Shown piece by piece: positions 29,199-43,692 of a stretch of 64,000 nt of DNA (the stretch's first letter is position 1; each line of letters starts with the position of its first letter). The notes beneath the pieces were generated by a model. That model saw only the letters and a list, made by a program, of their open reading frames with translations. It searched no databases and was not told where the DNA came from. A program made the position numbers and the translations under genes. Source of the stretch: Bombus terrestris (taxonomy: Eukaryota > Arthropoda > Insecta > Hymenoptera > Apidae); the NCBI RefSeq assembly GCF_910591885.1, contig NC_063275.1:868001-932000 (forward strand). The letters run 5' to 3'.

Positions 29199-31591
29199 TA
29201 ACGTTATACGTTATATCCTATTACTATACAACGTTATACATTATATCGTAATAGTATATAACGTTATACATTATATCCTATTACTATACAACGTTATACG
29301 TTATATCGTAATAGTATATAACGTTATACGTTATATGGTAATACAATATAACGTTATACCTTATATTGTAATACTATACAACGTTATACGTTATATCGTA
29401 TTACTATACAACGTTATACGTTATATCGTATTACTATACAACGTTATACGTTATATCGTAATAGTATATAACGTTATACGTTATATGGTAATAGTATATA
29501 ACGTTATACGTTATATGGTAATACAATATAACGTTATACGTTATATCGTAATACTATACAACGTTATACGTTATATCGTAATAGTATATAACGTTATACA
29601 TTATATCCTATTACTATACAACGTTATACGTTATATCGTAATAGTATATAACGTTATACATTATATCCTATTACTATACAACGTTATACGTTATATCGTA
29701 ATAGTATATAACGTTATACGTTATATCGTATTACTATACAACGTTATACGTTATATCGTATTACTATACAACGTTATACGTTATATCGTATTACTATACA
29801 ACGTTATACGTTATATCGTATTACTATACAACGTTATACGTTATATCGTAATAGTATATAACGTTATACGTTATATGGTAATAGTATATAACGTTATACG
29901 TTATATGGTAATACAATATAACGTTATACGTTATATCGTAATACTATACAACGTTATACGTTATATCGTAATTGTATATAACGTTATACATTATATCCTA
30001 TTACTATACAACGTTATACGTTATATCGTAATAGTATATAACGTTATACATTATATCCTATTACTATACAACGTTATACGTTATATCGTAATAGTATATA
30101 ACGTTATACGTTATATCGTATTACTATACAACGTTATACGTTATATCGTATTACTATACAACGTTATACGTTATATCGTATTACTATACAACGTTATACG
30201 TTATATCGTATTACTATACAACGTTATACGTTATATCGTATTACTATACAACGTTGTATGTTATATCATAATAGTATGTAACGTTATACGTTATATCGTA
30301 ATACTATACAACGTTATACGTTATATCGCAATACTATACAACGTTACACGTTATATCGTAATAGTATATAACGTTATACCTTATATCGTAATACTATACA
30401 ACGTTATACGTTATATCGTAATAGTATATAACGTTATACCTTATATCGTAATACTATACAACGTTATACGTTATATGGTAATACAATATAACGTTATACG
30501 TTATATCGTAATACTATACAACGTTATACGTTATATCGTAATAGTATATAACGTTATACATTATATCCTATTACTATACAACGTTATACGTTATATCGTA
30601 ATAGTATATAACGTTATACATTATATCCTATTACTATACAACGTTATACGTTATATCGTAATAGTATATAACGTTATACGTTATATCGTATTACTATACA
30701 ACGTTATACGTTATATCGTATTACTATACAACGTTATACGTTATATCGTATTACTATACAACGTTATACGTTATATCGTATTACTATACAACGTTATACG
30801 CTATATCGTATTACTATACAACGTTATACGTTATGTCGTATTACTATACAACGTTATACGTTATATCGTAATAGTATATAACGTTATACGTTATATGGTA
30901 ATAGTATATAACGTTATACGTTATATGGTAATACAATATAACGTTATACGTTATATCGTAATACTATACAACGTTATACGTTATATCGTAATAGTATATA
31001 ACGTTATACATTATATCCTATTACTATACAACGTTATACGTTATATCGTAATAGTATATAACGTTATACATTATATCCTATTACTATACAACGTTATACG
31101 TTATATCGTAATAGTATATAACGTTATACGTTATATCGTATTACTATACAACGTTATACGTTATATCGTATTACTATACAACGTTATACGTTATATCGTA
31201 TTACTATACAACGTTATACGTTATATCGTATTACTATACAGCGTTTTACGCTATATCGTATTACTATACAACGTTATACGTTATGTCGTATTACTATACA
31301 ACGTTATACGTTATATCGTAATAGTATATAACGTTATACGTTATATGGTAATACAGTATAACGTTATACGTTATATCGTAATACTATACAACGTTATACG
31401 TTATATCGCAATACTATACAACGTTATACGTTATATCGTAATAGTATATAACGTTATACGTTATATGGTAATACAATATAACGTTATACGTTATATCGTA
31501 ATACTATACAACGTTATTCGTTATATCGTAATAGTATATAACGTTATACGTTATATCCTATTACTATACAACGTTATATCGTAATAGTATA
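29199..31591 (+). repeat. Higher-order unit, 2,393 bp, left end of the 12-kb duplication
   Basis: 79 full monomers and a 23-mer. It has a class I start (29,335), a private TATCATAATAG near 30,268, and TATGTAACG, TTACACG and a doubled CCTTATATCG pair near 30,379 and 30,439 (60-bp local duplication). From about 29,960 on, the sequence recurs at offset 12,101. It also holds CAGCGTTTTACGC (near 31,240), shared only with 43,341. Confidence 0.87.
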
Positions 31592-34074
31592 TAACGTTAT
31601 ACGTTATATCCTATTACTATACAACGTTATACGTTATATCGTAATAGTATATAACGTTATACATTATATCCTATTACTATACAACGTGATACGTTATATC
31701 GTAATAGTATATAATGTTATACGTTATATCGTAATACTATACAACGTTATACGTTATATCGCAATACTATACAACGTTATACGTTATATCGCAATAGTAT
31801 ATAACGTTATACGTTATATCGTATTACTATACAATGTTATACGGTATATCGTATTACTATACAACGTTATACGTTATATCGTATTACTATACAACGTTAT
31901 ACGTTATATCGTATTACTATACAACGTTATACGTTATATCGCAATACTATACAACGTTATACGTTATATCGTAATAGTATATAACGTTATACGTTATATG
32001 GTAATACAATATAACGTTATACGTTATATCGTAATACTATTCAACGTTATTCGTTATATCTTAATAGTATATAACGTTATACGTTATATCGTATTACTAT
32101 ACAACGTTTTACGTTATATCGTATTACTATACAACGTTATACGTTATATCGTATTACTATACAACGTTATGCGTTATATCGTATTACTATACAACGTTGT
32201 ATGTTATATCGTAATAGTATATAACGTTATACGTTATATCGTGATACTATACAACGTTATACGTTATATCGCAATACTATACAACGTTATACGTTATATC
32301 TTAATAGTATATAACGTTATACGTTATATCGTAATACTATACAACGTTATTCGTTATATCTTAATAGTATATAACGTTATACGTTATATCGTATTACTAT
32401 ACAACGTTATACGTTATATCGTATTACTATACAACGTTATACGTTATATCGTATTACTATACAACGTTATACGTTATATCGTATTACTATACAACGTTAT
32501 ACGTTATATCGTATTACTATACAACGTTGTATGTTATATCGTAATAGTATATAACGTTATACGTTATATCGTAATACTATACAACATTATACGTTATATC
32601 GCAATACTATACAACGTTATACGTTATATCTTAATAGTATATAACGTTATACGTTATATCGTATTACTATACAACGTTATACGTTATATCGTATTACTAT
32701 ACAACGTTATACGTTATATCGTATTACTATACAACGTTGTATGTTATATCGTAATAGTATGTAACGTTATACGTTATATCGTAATACTATACAACGTTAT
32801 ACGTTATATCGCAATACTATACAACGTTACACGTTATATCGTAATAGTATATAACGTTATACCTTATATCGTAATACTATACAACGTTATACGTTATATC
32901 GTAATAGTATATAACGTTATACCTTATATCGTAATACTATACAACGTTATACGTTATATGGTAATACAATATAACGTTATACGTTATATCGTAATACTAT
33001 ACAACGTTATACGTTATATCGTAATAGTATGTAACGTTATACATTATATCCTATTACTATACAACGTTATACGTTATATCGTAATAGTATATAACGTTAT
33101 ACATTATATCCTATTACTATACAACGTTATACGTTATATCGTAATAGTATATAACGTTATACGTTATATCGTATTACTATACAACGTTATACGTTATATC
33201 GTATTACTATACAACGTTATACGTTATATCGTATTACTATACAACGTTATACGTTATATCGTATTACTATACAACGTTATACGCTATATCGTATTACTAT
33301 ACAACGTTATACGTTATGTCGTATTACTATACAACGTTATACGTTATATCGTAATAGTATATAACGTTATACGTTATATGGTAATAGAATATAACGTTAT
33401 ACGTTATATGGTAATACAATATAACGTTATACGTTATATCGTAATACTATACAACGTTATACGTTATATCGTAATAGTATATAACGTTATACATTATATC
33501 CTATTACTATACAACGTTATACGTTATATCGTAATAGTATATAACGTTATACATTATATCCTATTACTATACAACGTTATACGTTATATCGTAATAGTAT
33601 ATAACGTTATACGTTATATCGTATTACTATACAACGTTATACGTTATATCGTATTACTATACAACGTTATACGTTATATCGTATTACTATACAACGTTAT
33701 ACGTTATATCGTATTACTATACAACGTTTTACGCTATATCGTATTACTATACAACGTTATACGTTATGTCGTATTACTATACAACGTTATACGTTATATC
33801 GTAATAGTATATAACGTTATACGTTATATGGTAATACAGTATAACGTTATACGTTATATCGTAATACTATACAACGTTATACGTTATATCGCAATACTAT
33901 ACAACGTTATACGTTATATCGTAATAGTATATAACGTTATACGTTATATGGTAATACAATATAACGTTATACGTTATATCGTAATACTATACAACGTTAT
34001 TCGTTATATCGTAATAGTATATAACGTTATACGTTATATCCTATTACTATACAACGTTATATCGTAATAGTATA
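31592..34074 (+). repeat. Higher-order unit, 2,483 bp, class II, duplication copy A
   Basis: 82 full monomers and a 23-mer. GTG monomer at 31,686. It matches 43,693-46,385 at offset 12,101, and at 12,311 after a 210-bp (7-monomer) difference near 32,280. The other 3-kb block copies contain those seven monomers, so this copy lost them between two CGCAATAC monomers. Private changes against copy B are TTTTACG near 32,108, TATGTAACG near 33,030 and ATAGAATAT near 33,387. Confidence 0.88.
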
Positions 34075-35567
34075 TAACGTTATACGTTATATCCTATTAC
34101 TATACAACGTTATACGTTATATCGTAATAGTATATAACGTTATACATTATATCCTATTACTATACAACGTGATACGTTATATCGTAATAGTATATAATGT
34201 TATACGTTATATCGTAATACTATACAACGTTATACGTTATATCGCAATACTATACAACGTTATACGTTATATCGCAATAGTATATAACGTTATACGTTAT
34301 ATCGTATTACTATACAATGTTATACGGTATATCGTATTACTATACAACGTTATACGTTATATCGTATTACTATACAACGTTATACGTTATATCGTATTAC
34401 TATACAACGTTATACGTTATATCGCAATACTATACAACGTTATACGTTATATCGTAATAGTATATAACGTTATACGTTATATGGTAATACAATATACCGT
34501 TATACGTTATATCGTAATACTATACAACGTTATTCGTTATATCGTAATAGTATATAACGTTATACATTATATCCTATTACTATACAACGTTATACGTTAT
34601 ATCGTAATAGTATATAACGTTATACGTTATATCGTATTACTATACAACGTTATACGTTATATCGTATTACTATACAACGTTATACGTTATATCGTATTAC
34701 TATACAACGTTATACGTTATATCGTAATAGTATATAACGTTATACGTTATATGGTAATACAATATAACGTTATACGTTATATCGTAATACTATACAACGT
34801 TATACGTTATATCGCAATACTATACAACGTTATACGTTATATCGTAATAGTATATAACGTTATACGTTATATGGTAATACAATATAACGTTATACGTTAT
34901 ATCGTAATACTATACAACGTTATACGTTATATCGCAATACTATACAACGTTATACGTTATATCGTAATAGTATATAACGTTATACGTTATATGGTAATAC
35001 AATATAACGTTATACGTTATATCGTAATACTATACAACGTTATACGTTATATCTTAATAGTATATAACGTTATACGTTATATCGTATTACTATACAACGT
35101 TATACGTTATATCGTAATACTATACAACGTTATTCGTTATATCTTAATAGTATATAACGTTATACGTTATATCGTATTACTATACAACGTTATACGTTAT
35201 ATCGTATTACTATACAACGTTTTACGCTATATCGTATTACTATACAACGTTATACGTTATGTCGTATTACTATACAACGTTATACGTTATATCGTAATAG
35301 TATATAACGTTATACGTTATATGGTAATACAGTATAACGTTATACGTTATATCGTAATACTATACAACGTTATACGTTATATCGCAATACTATACAACGT
35401 TATACGTTATATCGTAATAGTATATAACGTTATACGTTATATGGTAATACAATATAACGTTATACGTTATATCGTAATACTATACAACGTTATTCGTTAT
35501 ATCGTAATAGTATATAACGTTATACGTTATATCCTATTACTATACAACGTTATATCGTAATAGTATA
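34075..35567 (+). repeat. Higher-order unit, 1,493 bp, class II, absent from copy B
   Basis: 49 full monomers and a 23-mer, GTG monomer at 34,169. The private CAATATACCG near 34,498 is shared with the next unit (near 35,990) and its copy (near 46,809). No counterpart of this whole unit lies between 46,385 and 46,386, which accounts for the change of duplication offset from 12,311 to 10,818. It contains 2.5 cycles of a 120-bp four-monomer cassette at about 34,721-35,040. Confidence 0.87.
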
Positions 35568-37270
35568 TAACGTTATACGTTATATCCTATTACTATACAA
35601 CGTTATACGTTATATCGTAATAGTATATAACGTTATACATTATATCCTATTACTATACAACGTGATACGTTATATCGTAATAGTATATAATGTTATACGT
35701 TATATCGTAATACTATACAACGTTATACGTTATATCGCAATACTATACAACGTTATACGTTATATCGCAATAGTATATAACGTTATACGTTATATCGTAT
35801 TACTATACAATGTTATACGGTATATCGTATTACTATACAACGTTATACGTTATATCGTATTACTATACAACGTTATACGTTATATCGTATTACTATACAA
35901 CGTTATACGTTATATCGCAATACTATACAACGTTATACGTTATATCGTAATAGTATATAACGTTATACGTTATATGGTAATACAATATACCGTTATACGT
36001 TATATCGTAATACTATACAACGTTATTCGTTATATCGTAATAGTATATAACGTTATACATTATATCCTATTACTATACAACGTTATACGTTATATCGTAA
36101 TAGTATATAACGTTATACGTTATATCGTATTACTATACAACGTTATACGTTATATCGTATTACTATACAACGTTATACGTTATATCGTATTACTATACAA
36201 CGTTATACGTTATATCGTAATAGTATATAACGTTATACGTTATATGGTAATACAATATAACGTTATACGTTATATCGTAATACTATACAACGTTATACGT
36301 TATATCGCAATACTATACAACGTTATACGTTATATCGTAATAGTATATAACGTTATACGTTATATGGTAATACAATATAACGTTATACGTTATATCGTAA
36401 TACTATACAACGTTATACGTTATATCGCAATACTATACAACGTTATACGTTATATCGTAATAGTATATAACGTTATACGTTATATGGTAATACAATATAA
36501 CGTTATACGTTATATCGTAATACTATACAACGTTATACGTTATATCTTAATAGTATATAACGTTATACGTTATATCGTATTACTATACAACGTTATACGT
36601 TATATCGTAATACTATACAACGTTATTCGTTATATCTTAATAGTATATAACGTTATACGTTATATCGTATTACTATACAACGTTATACGTTATATCGTAA
36701 TAGTATATAACGTTATACGTTATATCGTATTACTATACAACGTTATACGTTATATCGTATTACTATACAACGTTATACGTTATATCGTATTACTATACAA
36801 CGTTATACGTTATATCGTATTACTATACAACGTTTTACGCTATATCGTATTACTATACAACGTTATACGTTATGTCGTATTACTATACAACGTTATACGT
36901 TATATCGTATTACTATACAACGTTTTACGCTATATCGTATTACTATACAACGTTATACGTTATGTCGTATTACTATACAACGTTATACGTTATATCGTAA
37001 TAGTATATAACGTTATACGTTATATGGTAATACAATATAACGTTATACGTTATATCGTAATACTATACAACGTTATACGTTATATCGCAATACTATACAA
37101 CGTTATACGTTATATCGTATTAGTATATAACGTTATACGTTATATGGTAATACAATATAACGTTATACGTTATATCGTAATACTATACAACGTTATTCGT
37201 TATATCGTAATAGTATATAACGTTATACGTTATATCCCATTACTATACAACGTTATATCGTAATAGTATA
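35568..37270 (+). repeat. Higher-order unit, 1,703 bp, class II, unit type c
   Basis: 56 full monomers and a 23-mer, GTG monomer at 35,662. Bases around 36,831-37,010 hold a 90-bp tandem duplication of the TTTTACGC/ATGTCG trio. The last CCT monomer is TATCCCATTAC (near 37,236), and CAGCGTT follows near 37,301. The same unit is at 46,386-48,088, and its CCC and CAGCG end recurs at 54,590-54,655. Confidence 0.88.
36831..37010 (+). repeat. 90-bp local tandem duplication
   Basis: The trio of a TTTTACGC monomer, an ATGTCG monomer and a plain monomer occurs twice in a row here. Elsewhere it occurs once. The doubled form is inherited at about 47,649-47,828 through the large duplication, so it is older than that event. 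Confidence 0.85.
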
Positions 37271-37863
37271 TAACGTTATACGTTATATCCTATTACTATA
37301 CAGCGTTATACGTTATATCGTAATAGTATATAACGTTATACATTATATCCTATTACTATACAACGTGATACGTTATATCGTAATAGTATATAACGTTATA
37401 CATTATATCCTATTACTATACAACGTTATACGTTATATCGTAATAGTATATAACGTTATACGTTATATCGTATTACTATACAACGTTATACGTTATATCG
37501 TATTACTATACAACGTTATACGTTATATCGTATTACTATACAACGTTATACGTTATGTCGTATTACTATACAACGTTATACGTTATATCGTAATAGTATA
37601 TAACGTTATACGTTATATGGTAATACAATATAACGTTATACGTTATATCGTAATACTATACAACGTTATACGTTATATCGCAATACTATACAACGTTATA
37701 CGTTATATCGTAATAGTATATAACGTTATACGTTATATGGTAATACAATATAACGTTATACGTTATATCGTAATACTATACAACGTTATTCGTTATATCG
37801 TAATAGTATATAACGTTATACGTTATATCCTATTACTATACAACGTTATATCGTAATAGTATA
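37271..37863 (+). repeat. Higher-order unit, 593 bp, unit type d, first of three
   Basis: 19 full monomers and a 23-mer, the shortest complete unit apart from the 53-bp one. It starts with CAGCGTT and the GTG monomer at 37,365, without the TAATGTT that normally follows. Copies are at 48,089-48,681 and 54,624-55,216, each time between a unit ending in CCCATTAC and a unit of type a, so the order c-d-a is itself repeated three times. Confidence 0.89.
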
Positions 37864-39356
37864 TAACGTTATACGTTATATCCTATTACTATACAACGTT
37901 ATACGTTATATCGTAATAGTATATAACGTTATACATTATATCCTATTACTATACAACGTGATACGTTATATCGTAATAGTATATAATGTTATACGTTATA
38001 TCGTAATACTATACAACGTTATACGTTATATCGCAATACTATACAACGTTATACGTTATATCGCAATAGTATATAACGTTATACGTTATATCGTATTACT
38101 ATACAATGTTATACGGTATATCGTATTACTATACAACGTTATACGTTATATCGTATTACTATACAACGTTATACGTTATATCGTATTACTATACAACGTT
38201 ATACGTTATATCGTAATAGTATATAACGTTATACGTTATATGGTAATACAATATAACGTTATACGTTATATCGTAATACTATACAACGTTATACGTTATA
38301 TCTTAATAGTATATAACGTTATACGTTATATCGTATTACTATACAACGTTATACGTTATATCGTATTACTATACAACGTTATTCGTTATATCTTAATAGT
38401 ATATAACGTTATACGTTATATCGTATTACTATACAACGTTATACGTTATATCGTATTACTATACAACGTTATACGTTATATCGTATTACTATACAACGTT
38501 ATGCGTTATATCGTATTACTATACAACGTTGTATGTTATATCGTAATAGTATATAACGTTATACGTTATATCGTGATACTATACAACGTTATACGTTATA
38601 TCGCAATACTATACAACGTTATACGTTATATCGTAATAGTATATAACGTTATACGTTATATGGTAATACAATATAACGTTATACCTTATATTGTAATACT
38701 ATACAACGTTATACGTTATATCGCAATACTATACAACGTTATACGTTATATCGTAATAGTATATAACGTTATACGTTATATGGTAATACAATATAACGTT
38801 ATACGTTATATCGTAATAGTATATAACGTTATACATTATATCCTATTACTATACAACGTTATACGTTATATCGTAATAGTATATAACGTTATACGTTATA
38901 TCGTATTACTATACAACGTTATACGTTATATCGTATTACTATACAACGTTATACGTTATATCGTATTACTATACAACGTTATACGTTATATCGTATTACT
39001 ATACAACGTTTTACGCTATATCGTATTACTATACAACGTTATACGTTATGTCGTATTACTATACAACGTTATACGTTATATCGTAATAGTATATAACGTT
39101 ATACGTTATATGGTAATACAGTATAACGTTATACGATATATCGTAATACTATACAACGTTATACGTTATATCGCAATACTATACAACGTTATACGTTATA
39201 TCGTAATAGTATATAACGTTATACGTTATATGGTAATACAATATAACGTTATACGTTATATCGTAATACTATACAACGTTATTCGTTATATCGTAATAGT
39301 ATATAACGTTATACGTTATATCCTATTACTATACAACGTTATATCGTAATAGTATA
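37864..39356 (+). repeat. Higher-order unit, 1,493 bp, unit type a, reference copy
   Basis: 49 full monomers and a 23-mer, GTG monomer at 37,958. It appears virtually identical to 48,682-50,174, 51,398-52,890 and the right part of 39,357-42,019. All four share the private ACGATATATCG change (here near 39,133) and the CAGTATAACG change just before it. Unlike the left-domain relatives, these copies have CAACG instead of CATCG near the fifteenth monomer. Confidence 0.9.
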
Positions 39357-42019
39357 TAACGTTATACGTTATATCCTATTACTATACAACGTTATACGTT
39401 ATATCGTAATAGTATATAACGTTATACATTATATCCTATTACTATACAACGTGATACGTTATATCGTAATAGTATATAATGTTATACGTTATATCGTAAT
39501 ACTATACAACGTTATACGTTATATCGCAATACTATACAACGTTATACGTTATATCGCAATAGTATATAACGTTATACGTTATATCGTATTACTATACAAT
39601 GTTATACGGTATATCGTATTACTATACAACGTTATACGTTATATCGTATTACTATACAACGTTATACGTTATATCGTATTACTATACAACGTTATACGTT
39701 ATATCGCAATACTATACAACGTTATACGTTATATCGTAATAGTATATAACGTTATACGTTATATGGTAATACAATATAACGTTATACGTTATATCGTAAT
39801 ACTATACAACGTTATTCGTTATATCGTAATAGTATATAACGTTATACATTATATCCTATTACTATACAACGTTATACGTTATATCGTAATAGTATATAAC
39901 GTTATACGTTATATCGTATTACTATACAACGTTATACGTTATATCGTATTACTATACAACGTTATACGTTATATCGTATTACTATACAACGTTTTACGCT
40001 ATATCGTATTACTATACAACGTTATACGTTATGTCGTATTACTATACAACGTTATACGTTATATCGTAATAGTATATAACGTTATACGTTATATGGTAAT
40101 ACAATATAACGTTATACGTTATATCGTAATACTATACAACGTTATTCGTTATATCGTAATAGTATATAACGTTATACGTTATATCGTATTACTATACAAC
40201 GTTATACGTTATATCGTATTACTATACAACGTTATACGTTATATCGTATTACTATACAACGTTATACGTTATGTCGTATTACTATACAACGTTATACGTT
40301 ATATCGTAATAGTATATAACGTTATACGTTATATGGTAATACAATATAACGTTATACGTTATATCGTAATACTATACAACGTTATACGTTATATCGCAAT
40401 ACTATACAACGTTATACGTTATATCGTAATAGTATATAACGTTATACGTTATATGGTAATACAATATAACGTTATACGTTATATCGTAATACTATACAAC
40501 GTTATTCGTTATATCGTAATAGTATATAACGTTATACGTTATATCCTATTACTATACAACGTTATACGTTATATCGTAATAGTATATAACGTTATACATT
40601 ATATCCTATTACTATACAACGTGATACGTTATATCGTAATAGTATATAATGTTATACGTTATATCGTAATACTATACAACGTTATACGTTATATCGCAAT
40701 ACTATACAACGTTATACGTTATATCGCAATAGTATATAACGTTATACGTTATATCGTATTACTATACAATGTTATACGGTATATCGTATTACTATACAAC
40801 GTTATACGTTATATCGTATTACTATACAACGTTATACGTTATATCGTATTACTATACAACGTCATACGTTATATCGTAATAGTATATAACGTTATACGTT
40901 ATATGGTAATACAATATAACGTTATACGTTATATCGTAATACTATACAACGTTATACGTTATATCTTAATAGTATATAACGTTATACGTTATATCGTATT
41001 ACTATACAACGTTATACGTTATATCGTATTACTATACAACGTTATTCGTTATATCTTAATAGTATATAACGTTATACGTTATATCGTATTACTATACAAC
41101 GTTATACGTTATATCGTATTACTATACAACGTTATACGTTATATCGTATTACTATACAACGTTATGCGTTATATCGTATTACTATACAACGTTGTATGTT
41201 ATATCGTAATAGTATATAACGTTATACGTTATATCGTGATACTATACAACGTTATACGTTATATCGCAATACTATACAACGTTATACGTTATATCGTAAT
41301 AGTATATAACGTTATACGTTATATGGTAATACAATATAACGTTATACCTTATATTGTAATACTATACAACGTTATACGTTATATCGCAATACTATACAAC
41401 GTTATACGTTATATCGTAATAGTATATAACGTTATACGTTATATGGTAATACAATATAACGTTATACGTTATATCGTAATAGTATATAACGTTATACATT
41501 ATATCCTATTACTATACAACGTTATACGTTATATCGTAATAGTATATAACGTTATACGTTATATCGTATTACTATACAACGTTATACGTTATATCGTATT
41601 ACTATACAACGTTATACGTTATATCGTATTACTATACAACGTTATACGTTATATCGTATTACTATACAACGTTTTACGCTATATCGTATTACTATACAAC
41701 GTTATACGTTATGTCGTATTACTATACAACGTTATACGTTATATCGTAATAGTATATAACGTTATACGTTATATGGTAATACAGTATAACGTTATACGAT
41801 ATATCGTAATACTATACAACGTTATACGTTATATCGCAATACTATACAACGTTATACGTTATATCGTAATAGTATATAACGTTATACGTTATATGGTAAT
41901 ACAATATAACGTTATACGTTATATCGTAATACTATACAACGTTATTCGTTATATCGTAATAGTATATAACGTTATACGTTATATCCTATTACTATACAAC
42001 GTTATATCGTAATAGTATA
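39357..42019 (+). repeat. Unit of 2,663 bp: types b and a fused by loss of a 23-mer
   Basis: 88 full monomers and a 23-mer. It has two GTG monomers, at 39,451 and 40,621, where copy B (50,269 and 51,492) has a 23-mer between the corresponding units. The spacing is 1,170 here against 1,223 there: 53 bp, one 30-mer and one 23-mer, are missing near 40,560. A private GTCATACG occurs near 40,861. The unit ends with the fourth ACGATATATCG marker near 41,793. Confidence 0.89.
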
Positions 42020-43692
42020 TAACGTTATACGTTATATCCTATTACTATACAACGTTATACGTTATATCGTAATAGTATATAACGTTATACATTATATCCT
42101 ATTACTATACAACGTTATACGTTATATCGTAATAGTATATAACGTTATACATTATATCCTATTACTATACAACGTTATACGTTATATCGTAATAGTATAT
42201 AACGTTATACGTTATATCGTATTACTATACAACGTTATACGTTATATCGTATTACTATACAACGTTATACGTTATATCGTATTACTATACAACGTTATAC
42301 GTTATATCGTATTACTATACAACGTTATACGTTATATCGTATTACTATACAACGTTGTATGTTATATCGTAATAGTATGTAACGTTATACGTTATATCGT
42401 AATACTATACAACGTTATACGTTATATCGCAATACTATACAACGTTACACGTTATATCGTAATAGTATATAACGTTATACCTTATATCGTAATACTATAC
42501 AACGTTATACGTTATATCGTAATAGTATATAACGTTATACCTTATATCGTAATACTATACAACGTTATACGTTATATGGTAATACAATATAACGTTATAC
42601 GTTATATCGTAATACTATACAACGTTATACGTTATATCGTAATAGTATATAACGTTATACATTATATCCTATTACTATACAACGTTATACGTTATATCGT
42701 AATAGTATATAACGTTATACATTATATCCTATTACTATACAACGTTATACGTTATATCGTAATAGTATATAACGTTATACGTTATATCGTATTACTATAC
42801 AACGTTATACGTTATATCGTATTACTATACAACGTTATACGTTATATCGTATTACTATACAACGTTATACGTTATATCGTATTACTATACAACGTTATAC
42901 GCTATATCGTATTACTATACAACGTTATACGTTATGTCGTATTACTATACAACGTTATACGTTATATCGTAATAGTATATAACGTTATACGTTATATGGT
43001 AATAGTATATAACGTTATACGTTATATGGTAATACAATATAACGTTATACGTTATATCGTAATACTATACAACGTTATACGTTATATCGTAATAGTATAT
43101 AACGTTATACATTATATCCTATTACTATACAACGTTATACGTTATATCGTAATAGTATATAACGTTATACATTATATCCTATTACTATACAACGTTATAC
43201 GTTATATCGTAATAGTATATAACGTTATACGTTATATCGTATTACTATACAACGTTATACGTTATATCGTATTACTATACAACGTTATACGTTATATCGT
43301 ATTACTATACAACGTTATACGTTATATCGTATTACTATACAGCGTTTTACGCTATATCGTATTACTATACAACGTTATACGTTATGTCGTATTACTATAC
43401 AACGTTATACGTTATATCGTAATAGTATATAACGTTATACGTTATATGGTAATACAGTATAACGTTATACGTTATATCGTAATACTATACAACGTTATAC
43501 GTTATATCGCAATACTATACAACGTTATACGTTATATCGTAATAGTATATAACGTTATACGTTATATGGTAATACAATATAACGTTATACGTTATATCGT
43601 AATACTATACAACGTTATTCGTTATATCGTAATAGTATATAACGTTATACGTTATATCCTATTACTATACAACGTTATATCGTAATAGTATA
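42020..43692 (+). repeat. Unit of 1,673 bp at the 12-kb duplication junction
   Basis: 55 full monomers and a 23-mer. The preceding 23-mer is followed by CCT and CAT monomers but by neither class I nor class II landmark. From about 42,061 the sequence follows 29,960 onward (offset 12,101), including TATGTAACG, TTACACG, the doubled CCTTATATCG pair and CAGCGTTTTACGC. The boundary between copies A and B therefore lies at about 42,020-42,110. Confidence 0.88.
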
